Part shown: positions 53,380 to 61,824 of the stretch, in pieces
How the letters are laid out: each line of letters starts with the position of its first letter
Numbering within the stretch: position 1 is the first letter of the stretch
Source: Lautropia sp.
GTDB lineage: Bacteria > Pseudomonadota > Gammaproteobacteria > Burkholderiales > Burkholderiaceae_E
NCBI GenBank assembly: GCA_030528325.1
Contig: JAUMZD010000004.1
Location: 1-64,000, forward strand
Direction of reading: 5' to 3'
DNA: 64,000 bases
Notes under the pieces: model-generated
What the model saw: only the letters and a program-made list of their open reading frames with translations
Told to the model about the DNA's origin: nothing
The model's database searches: none
Position numbers and translations under genes: made by a program

Positions 53380-55218
53380 TCACCCCCTGACGTCTGCCTC
53401 GACCGTCTTCGAGACTGCCTGACGGTGCATGCGCCACAGGGCGGCATAGGGGCCATTCCTGCCGAGCAGCTCGGCATGGGTGCCACTTTCGGCAATCCGT
53501 CCCTTCTCCAGGAAGACGATCCGATCGGCCGTGGCTGCCAGATCCAGATCGTGCGTGACCATCAGGGCGGTTCGCTCCCGAATCAGATCCTGGATGGCAT
53601 GGCGGACGACGGTTTCACTGTGGCGGTCCAGCCCGGTGGTGGGCTCATCCAGGATCAGGATCGGGCATTGGCGCAGGGCCACCCGGGCGATGGCGAGCCG
53701 CTGTCGCTGTCCGCCGGACAGGGTGGCTCCCCGTTCGCCCACGATCGTGTCGTAACCGTCGGGCATCGCCATGATGAAGTCATGTGCATTGGCCTGCCGC
53801 GCAGCAGCCTCGATCTCGGCGTCGCTGACATCCCGGTTGGCGGCGCAGGACAGGTTGTCCCGGATGCTGGCGGCAAACAGCAGCGTGTCCTGCGGCAGCA
53901 GACCGATCTGGGGACGAACCGTGGCCATCTGCCAGTCACGGATGTCCTGGCCGTCGATCCGGATGCTGCCCTGCTGGGGTTCGTACAGGCGAAGCAGCAG
54001 GGTGGCCAGCGTGGATTTGCCCGTGCCGGAAGGGCCGACGATGGCCACATGCTCACCCGCTTCGAGTCGCAGATCCAGTCCATCGAAGATCTTCGGCCCA
54101 TTGGTCGGGTCATAGGCAAAGTGCAGCCCGCTGAAGTGAACCTGACCACGGAAGGCAGGTGCAGGTTTTGCATCGGGCGCGTCGACGATGTCGTTCGGCT
54201 CTTCCAGGATGTCGGCGATGCGCTCGCCCGAGGCCAGCGCCTTCGACAGGCGACCTGCATATTTCGCGTACTCGCGTACCGGACGCATCGAGTTCTTCAG
54301 GTACGAAATGAACACCAGCAGATCCCCGGCGCTCAGCGCGCCGGCCATGACCTGAAGCGCGCCCTGCCACAGCACGAGTGCGGTCGCGCAGGCCACCAAC
54401 AGGTCGATCGAGCGTTCCAGTGCGGCCGACAGCCGTTTCGTGCTGAGATCCGCACTCATGGCCTGACCGTCTCCGCCGCGGAAGGCCTGGCTGAAACCAT
54501 CCTCCAGCGCCAGTGACTGCACGGTTCTGATGGCCGACATGGATTCCGAGGCCGTCGAGGCCAGCGCACCTTCCCGGCTCCGCTGGCGACGGCTGGCCTC
54601 ATGGATCAGCCGGCTGCTGCGCCGGGCCGACAGCCACATCAGCGGCAGCGGAATCAGCGAGAACAGTGCCAGTCGCCAGTTCAGCACGAACATGACGATG
54701 AACATCCCCAGCAGGATGAAGATGTTGGCCATCATCGGCAACAGGGCCGACACGGTCACTTCCTTCAGCTGGGACACATCGTTGATCAGCCGCAGCGTCA
54801 GGTCGCCGCTGCGCTGACGCTGGTGAAAGGCCAGGGACAGGCGAAGCAGTTTGACATACAGGTCGTTGCGTACCTTGCTGAGCACCGAGGTGCCGATACG
54901 CGCGAATCCGATGGTCGACAGGTAACCGCCCAGTGCGCGCAGCGCCGCGAACACGATGATGGCGCCGGCGCTCAGCCACACCAGCTCGATCATGTCCAGG
55001 CCCAGTGGCAGCGTGGTGTTGCCACTGCGGCTTTTCTCCAGCACATGGTCCACCACGAAAGCGAGCGGCCACGGCTCCAGCAGACGCATCAGCGTCATGC
55101 AGAGCAGGGCAGCCAGTGAGCCGGCCATCAGCATGCCCTGTCCTTTCAGATAAGGGCGGAAGCGTCGCCAGATGCGGCGAATCGGCTTGTCGTGGATAGG
55201 GGGCTGGTTCGATTTCAC
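53380..55218 (-). CDS. MsbA-like ABC exporter (fused membrane and ATPase domains)
   Basis: The 612-residue half-transporter has six helices in the first 330 residues, then the ATPase: Walker A GPSGTGKST near 395, Q-loop LPQDTLLFAASIRDNL, signature LSGGQRQRLAIARVAL near 500, Walker B ILILDEPTTGLD, and H-loop VTHDLDLA. Exporters of this type flip lipids, lipid-linked sugars or peptides. The start overlaps the glycosyltransferase stop by four bases, so it works with those enzymes. No peptidase domain is present, which argues against bacteriocin export. Confidence 0.9.
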   Translation of the reverse strand: MKSNQPPIHDKPIRRIWRRFRPYLKGQGMLMAGSLAALLCMTLMRLLEPWPLAFVVDHVLEKSRSGNTTLPLGLDMIELVWLSAGAIIVFAALRALGGYLSTIGFARIGTSVLSKVRNDLYVKLLRLSLAFHQRQRSGDLTLRLINDVSQLKEVTVSALLPMMANIFILLGMFIVMFVLNWRLALFSLIPLPLMWLSARRSSRLIHEASRRQRSREGALASTASESMSAIRTVQSLALEDGFSQAFRGGDGQAMSADLSTKRLSAALERSIDLLVACATALVLWQGALQVMAGALSAGDLLVFISYLKNSMRPVREYAKYAGRLSKALASGERIADILEEPNDIVDAPDAKPAPAFRGQVHFSGLHFAYDPTNGPKIFDGLDLRLEAGEHVAIVGPSGTGKSTLATLLLRLYEPQQGSIRIDGQDIRDWQMATVRPQIGLLPQDTLLFAASIRDNLSCAANRDVSDAEIEAAARQANAHDFIMAMPDGYDTIVGERGATLSGGQRQRLAIARVALRQCPILILDEPTTGLDRHSETVVRHAIQDLIRERTALMVTHDLDLAATADRIVFLEKGRIAESGTHAELLGRNGPYAALWRMHRQAVSKTVEADVRG

Positions 55219-56384
55219 GAGTTTTCGGCAATATCAAGAATTTGACGGACGACGGCATCCCAGCTGTGGGCTGTCTCGATCCTCTGTCGGCCGGTGCGGC
55301 CCATCTGGAGGCGAAGGGCGGGATCCGTCACCAGCCTGGCCAGTGCGTCCGCCATGTCGGCCGGATCGTCGGGCGCCACGAGCAGACCGTCCTGCCCGTG
55401 CTGCACGACCTGATCCAGGTGACCGACCCGGGTGGTGACCACGGGCAGTCCGGCCGCCAGGTATTCGTAGATTTTCAGCGGCGAGAAATAGAAATCCTGC
55501 TGCTGAGGGTAGGGCGCCGTGGCGATGTCCATCGACGCCAGCAGGCCTGGTACGTCGGCAGGCTGGACGGCGCCGCTGAAGCGGGTGCGGGCGAGCAGCC
55601 CATGGGCCTCGAGCTGTGCCGTCATGTCGGCGCGGCCCGGTCCGTCACCGACGATCAGCAGCCGGGTGTCGGGATGCTGACGGTTCAGCAGCGCAAAGGC
55701 ATCCACGAGGGTCGGCAGCCCATGCCAGGGCTTGAGCGTGCCTAGAAAGCCGATGACGGTTTCCCGGCCGCCCGTGGCCTTCTGACGGGCCTCCCGAAGG
55801 TCGGTTGCTTCGGAGAAGGCGGCCGGATTGACGCCATTGGCCACGACATGAACGCGCCCGCGTGCTTCGGGGCGTTTCTCCAGGTACTGCGCCACACCGG
55901 GAGAGACGGCGATCATCGCCGAAGCCTGTCCGAAGGCGCTCGTGGCCACGGCCTCGGCCTCGTCGGGCAGAACCAGCTGACGGTGTGTCCGCTGTTCTTC
56001 GATGAGCGGGGCGTTCACTTCCAGAATGCCCGGCACGCCGGTCTGACGGGCCCAGCGCATGCCCACATCGCTCCACAGGGAGTAGCGCTCGTAGACCAGA
56101 TCGAATGGCCCGGCTTCCGACAGACGCTGGAAGATCGTGTCACGTGTATCCAGGGCGGCCCGGGCGCGTGCTTCGGCCTCTCCCTTGGGCAGGGCGGGCA
56201 GTTCGACGCACGCGAGCTTCTCCAGACCCGGTGGCCGGTCGCCATCGAAGCGGGTTGCGAACAGCGTGACACGGTGGCCAGCTTTCAGCAGGGCGCGCGT
56301 CACCTCCTGTACATGGATCGAGGCGCCCTTGGTGCCGAATACCGGGATGCCGGGGTCGGCACAGAGATAAGCGATATGTTTCAT
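55215..56384 (-). CDS. GT4-type glycosyltransferase
   Basis: The 389-residue GT-B enzyme has an N-terminal half with DPGIPVFGTKGASIHVQEVTRALLKAGH and a C-terminal nucleotide-sugar half with FLGTLKPWHGLPTLVDAF, then SPLKIYEYLAAGLPVVTTRVG, the E-x7-E retaining motif region of family 4. Donor and acceptor unknown. It overlaps both neighbours by four bases. Confidence 0.9.
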   Translation of the reverse strand: MKHIAYLCADPGIPVFGTKGASIHVQEVTRALLKAGHRVTLFATRFDGDRPPGLEKLACVELPALPKGEAEARARAALDTRDTIFQRLSEAGPFDLVYERYSLWSDVGMRWARQTGVPGILEVNAPLIEEQRTHRQLVLPDEAEAVATSAFGQASAMIAVSPGVAQYLEKRPEARGRVHVVANGVNPAAFSEATDLREARQKATGGRETVIGFLGTLKPWHGLPTLVDAFALLNRQHPDTRLLIVGDGPGRADMTAQLEAHGLLARTRFSGAVQPADVPGLLASMDIATAPYPQQQDFYFSPLKIYEYLAAGLPVVTTRVGHLDQVVQHGQDGLLVAPDDPADMADALARLVTDPALRLQMGRTGRQRIETAHSWDAVVRQILDIAENS

Positions 56385-57601
56385 GCGTGTGCCTGGATGC
56401 TTTGCTGGAAGAGATCCCGCAGTTGCCGGGTGTTGCGATGCACGTCGTAGTCGCTCTCGACCAGATCGCGTGCCTGCTTGCTGAGGAACTGGCGAAGGCT
56501 GCCGTCATCCAGGAGCCTCGCCATGGCGTCGGCCAGTGCCGTCGGGTCATTGGGTGGGATGCACAGGCCGGTGTGTTCGTGCTGGATCAGCTCGGGAATG
56601 CCCACGACGTCGGTCGAGATGCAGGGCACGCCCAGTGCCATGGCTTCGACCAGAATCGTCGGCAGCCCATCCCGGTCGCCGCCCTTGCTGATGATCGAGG
56701 GCGCCACCATCATCACGGCCTCCCGAAGCATCTGGATGACCTGTGCCTGCGTCTTGGGCCCGGGCAGGCTGACCCGATCCTGCAGATTCAGCTCGGCCGC
56801 GCGGGCCTTCAGTTCGCCTCTCAGCGGCCCATCTCCGATCAGCGTGCAATGGCAGTCGATGCCCCGGTCCCGAAGCAGGGCCATCGCCTCGATCAGTGTC
56901 GGAAAGCCCTTCTTCTCGACCAGTCGGCCCACCGCCATGATGTGACGGCTGTTGGGCGCGGGTGGTTGGTACGGGAAACGGCCCAGATCCAGCCCGTTGT
57001 AGATGCGATGGCTGTTGCCGGGGGTGGCGCCGAAGGTCTCGCGCAGATGGCGCAGGTTGTAATCGGACACCGTGACGGTGAAGGCGGCGTCCCGGATCTT
57101 CAGATCCAGTTCCACCGGTTCATCGTACTGGTGGTAGATGTCCTTGGCGTGTGCCGTGAAGCTGTAGGGGATGTCGGCGAAGGCGCCGGCCAGGCGGGCG
57201 ATGGTGGCTGCCTGTGTGCCGAAATGGGCATGAAAATGCTGGATGCCCTGCTGGCGGGCTTTCATGGCGAGCACCAGTGCCTGGCCCACGGTGTAGGCGT
57301 CGTAATGATCGGCCATGTCGGCGTGCGTGCGGAAGCCGGGCAATGCCTGGCGGGCCTCGACCAGCAGCTGCCAGAACAGCATCGGGTCGTGAAACTGGTG
57401 ACGTACCCGGCGCACGGGGGCCTTCACCCGGGCGATGGCCTCCTGGAAATGGGTTTCCTGTACGGGCCCGAGTGCGAAGATCTCGACGTCGACGCCAGCG
57501 GCCTCCAGGGCCAGGATCTCGTTGACGACGAAGGTCTCGGAGAAGCGTGGGTATCGCTTGAGCACATAGCCGATCTTCGGGGGGGGTGTATTGGCCTTCA
57601 T
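56381..57601 (-). CDS. GT4-type glycosyltransferase with a C8 tract at its start
   Basis: The 406-residue GT-B enzyme shows the WecA/Pel-type N-terminus VLKRYPRFSETFVVNEILALEAAG, HAHFGTQAATIARLAG, MAVGRLVEKKGFPTLIEAM, and KGGDRDGLPTILVEAMALGVPCISTDVVGIPELI, which is typical of exopolysaccharide transferases. Codons 6-8 are a run of eight C on the coding strand (57579-57586), a possible slippage site. Currently in frame. Confidence 0.9.
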   Translation of the reverse strand: MKANTPPPKIGYVLKRYPRFSETFVVNEILALEAAGVDVEIFALGPVQETHFQEAIARVKAPVRRVRHQFHDPMLFWQLLVEARQALPGFRTHADMADHYDAYTVGQALVLAMKARQQGIQHFHAHFGTQAATIARLAGAFADIPYSFTAHAKDIYHQYDEPVELDLKIRDAAFTVTVSDYNLRHLRETFGATPGNSHRIYNGLDLGRFPYQPPAPNSRHIMAVGRLVEKKGFPTLIEAMALLRDRGIDCHCTLIGDGPLRGELKARAAELNLQDRVSLPGPKTQAQVIQMLREAVMMVAPSIISKGGDRDGLPTILVEAMALGVPCISTDVVGIPELIQHEHTGLCIPPNDPTALADAMARLLDDGSLRQFLSKQARDLVESDYDVHRNTRQLRDLFQQSIQAHA

Positions 57602-57603
57602 GG

Positions 57604-58794
57604 TCAGAGTTCCGGTGAGGGTGAAGGAAGGGACAGCAGCTCGGCAGCCTGTTCGGCCACCCGTTGCAGTCCGTTGAAATCGAGGCTGCGGCTAGCCGGG
57701 GGAGGGAGGTTCTGGCCGGCGGCGAGCCAGGCACCCAGCGTGTCGGCGCTGAGCGCATCCGGGTGAACACAGTTCACCAGCCCCAGTTCGGCCAGCCGGC
57801 TGGCACGCAGCCACTGTTCGGCACGCGGTGTGACCCGGGGTACCAGCATGGCCCGCTTGTTCAGCGCCAGCACTTCCATCGTGGTGTTGTAACCGGCCAT
57901 GGCCACGACGGCCTCGGCACCACGCAGCAGTTGCAGGGGTTCGTTCACGAAGTCGAAGACGTCGATCTCGGGGCGCGAGGCCGTCAGTTCCAGCAGACGT
58001 TCACGTGCAGCGGCTGGCATCATCGAGCCCGTCACGATCACGCCTTCCCAGCCACGGGGCAGCTGGGCCCGGGCAAAGGCTTCGGCCACCGAGAAGCCAT
58101 CCTGTCCGCCACCCAGCACACACAGGGCGTAGGGCTTCTGGCGTGCGGTGCCGGGCGTGGGCGGCAGCATCCGCGCCGTGGGATCCAGATAACCCACATT
58201 GACGACACGGGTTCCCTCGATCCGGTCCAGTCCGTAGGCACGGGCCGTGTCGTAGAGGCGGGTGTCGCCATAGATCCAGATGGCGTCGAAATGCTCCTGG
58301 ACGAAGCGGAAGCTGTCGTGCTTGTTCCACTGGCGGGCCACCACGTCCGGTGTATCGATGATGTCCCGAAGGCCCAGCACGATACGGGTCTTGCTGTCCC
58401 GCAGTTTTTCCAGCGGTTCGGTCAGCTCGTCCATGGCGCCACGGGGCACGTTGTCCACGATCAGCAGGTCGGGCTCGAAGGCCGACAGCGTGGCGCTGAT
58501 GGCGCCCGCCCGCAGCCGGATCAGCCGTTCGACGTCGATGTCCAGCGATCGGGACTTGTAGCTGCCATCGGGCAGCTTCTGATAGGCCGGCAGGGTGATG
58601 CTGTCGATGCCCTTGGGCATCGGATAGGCGCCGGACTCGCGGATGCCGGAGATGAGCAGCACATCGGCTGACAGCGGCGGCTTGATCAGCGTCTGCGCCA
58701 GCAGCGTATTGCGTCGGATGTGGCCGAGGCCCATCGTGTCGTGTGAATAGAGCGCGATGCGGGGCTTCGGCTGGTCAGAAGGTGAGATTGTCAT
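57604..58794 (-). CDS. MurG/GT28-like glycosyltransferase, first gene of the glycan operon
   Basis: The 396-residue protein starts with the Gly-rich motif SHDTMGLGHIRRNTLLAQ, as in diacylglycerol- and MurG-type enzymes. It continues with a C-terminal donor-binding half (CVLGGGQDG near 224, AVVAMAGYNTTMEVLALNKRAMLVPRV near 290). It may use a lipid acceptor. It is separated by three bases from the GT4 gene and leads the five-gene minus-strand operon that faces the PepSY/two-component genes. Confidence 0.82.
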   Translation of the reverse strand: MTISPSDQPKPRIALYSHDTMGLGHIRRNTLLAQTLIKPPLSADVLLISGIRESGAYPMPKGIDSITLPAYQKLPDGSYKSRSLDIDVERLIRLRAGAISATLSAFEPDLLIVDNVPRGAMDELTEPLEKLRDSKTRIVLGLRDIIDTPDVVARQWNKHDSFRFVQEHFDAIWIYGDTRLYDTARAYGLDRIEGTRVVNVGYLDPTARMLPPTPGTARQKPYALCVLGGGQDGFSVAEAFARAQLPRGWEGVIVTGSMMPAAARERLLELTASRPEIDVFDFVNEPLQLLRGAEAVVAMAGYNTTMEVLALNKRAMLVPRVTPRAEQWLRASRLAELGLVNCVHPDALSADTLGAWLAAGQNLPPPASRSLDFNGLQRVAEQAAELLSLPSPSPEL

Positions 58795-58847
58795 GAAAAT
58801 CCGATAATGCGCTGTTGGGGCAGGAAAGAATGAACGAACCGGATCCG

Positions 58848-58867
58848 TTCATGAACCGGTTCATGAA
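58848..58867. promoter_or_regulatory. Perfect 20-bp palindrome, likely shared operator
   Basis: TTCATGAACCGGTTCATGAA is its own reverse complement. An imperfect partner (TGAACGAACCGGATCCGTTCA, 58831-58851) overlaps its left side, and TTCATGAA recurs at the start codon of the PepSY gene (58954-58961). A -35-like TTGACG with TTTAGG 17 bases on (58905-58933) lies between. The 162-bp gap serves two divergent operons, so this is the probable binding site of the response regulator encoded at 59673. Confidence 0.65.
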
Positions 58868-58956
58868 AACGGTCTCATTGTCGCTTATTGTGGGTAAATC
58901 TTTTTTGACGCTCCGGTTCACGGAACATTTAGGTGCTATTGGCTACGATTGCGTTC

Positions 58957-59673
58957 ATGAAGACATGGCTGTTTCCTTTTTCCGTGGCCTTGCTGGCCCT
59001 CAGTTTCACGCCGGGCACCGGCGTGGCTGCGGACCATGAGGACGTGCGACGTGCCGTGATGACAGGGCGCTACAAACCGCTGGCGGACATTCTGACTGTA
59101 GTCCAGAAGAAGCACGCCGGGCGGGTGCTGGATGTCGAGCTCGAGCGGGAGCCCGGGGGGCGCCATGTCTATGAGGTCAAGATGCTCGATGAGCAGAACC
59201 GGCGTCGCGAGATCCACATCGATGCCGTGACGGGTCAGGAAGTGGATGTGCAGCTGACGCAGGCCAAGGTGCCGCTGCCGGAGATGCTTCGCAAGGTGCT
59301 CGCCCGGCATCCGGGCCGCGTGATCGACGTGGACCTGAAGGATAACCTGGGTCAGAAGAACCTGTATCAGGTACGTGTCCTGCAGGAAGACGGCGAAATC
59401 CGCAGCATTTTTCTGGATACGGCCAGGGGTGATCTGGTCTCGGGCATCGATCGGACACGCCCGTCGGTGAAGATGATGCCGCTGCCGGATCTGCTCGACA
59501 GGCTCAATCGTGCCTATCCGGGTTCGGTGCTGGAAGCCGAACTGAAATATGACCGCCATGAGCGGCCGTTCTACGAAGTCGACCTGGTGCTGAACGATGG
59601 TCGTCTGACGGAAATCTGGGTCGATGCCGTCACGGGTCGGGTGTTCAGCGAAGAGGAAATGGAGATCCGCTGA
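58957..59673 (+). CDS. Periplasmic protein with three PepSY domains
   Basis: The 238-residue protein has a signal peptide (FPFSVALLALSFTPGTGVA) followed by three PepSY repeats of about 70 residues. Each ends with a strand pattern such as EIHIDAVTGQEVDV, SIFLDTARGDLVSG and EIWVDAVTGRVFSE. PepSY domains often inhibit proteases or modulate sensor kinases. Being first in an operon with a response regulator and a kinase, it probably tunes the kinase from the periplasm. The last base of its stop codon is shared with the next start. Confidence 0.85.
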   Translation: MKTWLFPFSVALLALSFTPGTGVAADHEDVRRAVMTGRYKPLADILTVVQKKHAGRVLDVELEREPGGRHVYEVKMLDEQNRRREIHIDAVTGQEVDVQLTQAKVPLPEMLRKVLARHPGRVIDVDLKDNLGQKNLYQVRVLQEDGEIRSIFLDTARGDLVSGIDRTRPSVKMMPLPDLLDRLNRAYPGSVLEAELKYDRHERPFYEVDLVLNDGRLTEIWVDAVTGRVFSEEEMEIR

Positions 59674-60371
59674 TGCGTGTGCTGATCGTTGAGGATGATC
59701 GTGAGCTGGCGAGTAGCCTGGCAGCGGTTCTGGATGAAGCCGGCATGGTGGCCGAAGTGGCCACCGACGGCAATGAGGCATCCTTTCTGGGATGTACCGA
59801 GGTCTATGATGCGGCCGTGCTCGATCTGGGCCTGCCGGGGCTGGACGGCATTTCGGTGCTGACGCAATGGCGTCAGCAGGGCAATAATTTTCCCGTGCTG
59901 ATCCTGACCGGCCGTGGCCGCTGGAGCGACAAGCTGGCCGGTTTCGGCGCCGGGGCCGATGATTACCTGACCAAGCCGTTCCTGCATGAAGAGGTCGTGC
60001 TGCGCCTGCGTGCGCTGTTGCGTCGCTCTCACGGTCATGCCGATCCTGTGCTGAAGATCGGGCCGCTGGAGTATGACTCTAACCAGGGGCGCTTCACGCT
60101 GGATGGCCGTCGTCTCGTGCTGACGGCCCAGGAGCAGCGGATCCTGGCCTATCTGATGCACCGCGGCGGGGCCGTGATCAGCCGCAGCGAGATCTGTGAG
60201 CATGTGTATGCCAGGGATTGTGACCCCGATTCGAACACGCTGGACGTGCTGGTCGGGCGAATCCGTCGCAAGCTCGGGTGTCCGATGCTGAAGACGATCC
60301 GTGGTCTGGGCTTCTCGCTGGTGGCGCCGGAAACATCGGATGAGCAGCTGGCTTCGCGTGAGACGACATGA
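59673..60371 (+). CDS. OmpR/PhoP-type response regulator
   Basis: The 232-residue regulator has acidic pocket ED at 7-8, phosphoacceptor Asp in AVLDLGLPGLDG near 51, Lys in YLTKPF near 101, and a C-terminal winged helix (LTAQEQRILAYLMHRGG, NTLDVLVGRIRRKLG). Closest in style to PhoP/QseB. It overlaps the kinase gene by four bases and probably acts on the palindrome at 58848-58867. Confidence 0.92.
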   Translation: MRVLIVEDDRELASSLAAVLDEAGMVAEVATDGNEASFLGCTEVYDAAVLDLGLPGLDGISVLTQWRQQGNNFPVLILTGRGRWSDKLAGFGAGADDYLTKPFLHEEVVLRLRALLRRSHGHADPVLKIGPLEYDSNQGRFTLDGRRLVLTAQEQRILAYLMHRGGAVISRSEICEHVYARDCDPDSNTLDVLVGRIRRKLGCPMLKTIRGLGFSLVAPETSDEQLASRETT

Positions 60372-61732
60372 ACGTTTTCGGCAAGGTCGATCTGGCGTCG
60401 CGGCTGGTCGTGCTGGGCATGGTCGTCGTGCTCGGTAGCACCGGTATCGGAGGGGTGCTCCTGCACTGGCAGCTTCACCGCACGGTGCTGCGCAGCGTTC
60501 AGGGAGGCATCGATGAGCGGGCCGACCGGATCGCGGCCGGCTTCCTGCCCGGTGTCGATGGACAGATCGTGCTCGACAGCCGACTGGTGCATGACGAATT
60601 CCGTTCCATCTTTTCGGGCTGGTACTGGCAGCTGGAAAAAGGTGTGCAGATCGAACGCTCCCGTTCCCTCTGGGACAGCAGCCTGAATGTGCAGGGGGCT
60701 GCTGCCCTCGAAGGATACCCGGATCTGTATCAGCTGACGGGCCCGAGACAGGAGCTGTTGATCGGCATCCAGCGGCGGGTGGTGATCGAAGGTCAGGAAT
60801 ACCGGTTGTACGTGTTCGGGCCGGGCGAGAACACGCGGGCGGAACTGGCAAGGATCGATCGCATCCTGATGATGCTTCTGGCTGGCCTGTCGACCGTGCT
60901 GCTGCTCGGCATGATCCTGCAGGTGCGCGTGGGCCTGCGTCCGTTGCGCCGTCTGCATGCGGCCTTGAGCCGTATTCATGAAGGCGACGACAACCGGGTG
61001 GGCAAGGGTTATGGGCCGGATCTGGATCCGCTGGCAGCCGAAATTGACGAAGTGCTGGAGCGCAACGCCAGAATCGTCTCCCGTTCGCGCGGTTATGCAG
61101 CGGATCTGAGTCATGCCCTGAAAAAGCCGCTGGCGATCCTGTCGGCAGATGCCGTCGGCACGTCGGCCGATGCCGATACGGTTCGCAAGCAGGTTGGCGC
61201 GATGTATCAGCTGATCGAGCGCCATCTGTCGCGGGCGGGCAGTGGGGCAGGCGACCGGCGCCGGATCAACGTGAACGAATGCATGCAGGGTCTGATGAGC
61301 CTGATGCAGAAGCTGCACGCCAACCGGCAGTTGCAGTGGCAGTTGATCATGCCCGGTGAGGTCTTCTGGCGGGGCGAGCAGACGGATCTGGAGGAAATGC
61401 TCGGCAATCTGCTGGACAATGCCGGGAAGTGGGCCAGGAGCCGGGTCGAGGTCGAGGTCGGCTGGCTGGAGGATCCAGCCTGTGCCAGGGGCGGGGCCGC
61501 AGCCCGTGGCGGCGGCACGCTCGAGATCCTGATCGGCGATGACGGCACCGGCCTGAATGAGGATGAGATTTCCCGTGCCAAGCGGCGCGGATTGAGGTTT
61601 GACGAAAGTATCGAAGGCAGTGGGCTGGGACTGGCCATTGCCTGTGACATCGCCGAGACCTACGGCGGCACGATCGATCTGGGTCGAAGTGGTCTGGGGG
61701 GGTTGCAAATCACCCTCCGGTTGCCGCGTTGA
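60368..61732 (+). CDS. Sensor histidine kinase partner
   Basis: The 454-residue kinase has two transmembrane helices (about 11-36 and 172-195) flanking a periplasmic sensor of about 135 residues, a HAMP-like linker, H-box AADLSHALKKPLAIL near 250 (a PhoQ-like variant), N-box LLDNAGKWA, G1 DDGTGL and G2 GSGLGLAIA. The Ala/Lys in the H-box replace the usual Glu-Leu-Arg, as in PhoQ relatives. Confidence 0.9.
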   Translation: MNVFGKVDLASRLVVLGMVVVLGSTGIGGVLLHWQLHRTVLRSVQGGIDERADRIAAGFLPGVDGQIVLDSRLVHDEFRSIFSGWYWQLEKGVQIERSRSLWDSSLNVQGAAALEGYPDLYQLTGPRQELLIGIQRRVVIEGQEYRLYVFGPGENTRAELARIDRILMMLLAGLSTVLLLGMILQVRVGLRPLRRLHAALSRIHEGDDNRVGKGYGPDLDPLAAEIDEVLERNARIVSRSRGYAADLSHALKKPLAILSADAVGTSADADTVRKQVGAMYQLIERHLSRAGSGAGDRRRINVNECMQGLMSLMQKLHANRQLQWQLIMPGEVFWRGEQTDLEEMLGNLLDNAGKWARSRVEVEVGWLEDPACARGGAAARGGGTLEILIGDDGTGLNEDEISRAKRRGLRFDESIEGSGLGLAIACDIAETYGGTIDLGRSGLGGLQITLRLPR

Positions 61733-61824
61733 ACGGTGGAAGCGATTTGCAGGATGAGTTCGTCGTCCGATTCATTCAGCGGACGGCATCAATGGTTCTG
61801 ATTGGAAAAAAAAAGGTAAAGGGA

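Noticed and set aside
61806-61814. A9 run before ugd as a phase-variable switch
   Set aside because: It lies upstream of the conserved ATG at 61825, so length changes would not alter the Ugd reading frame.
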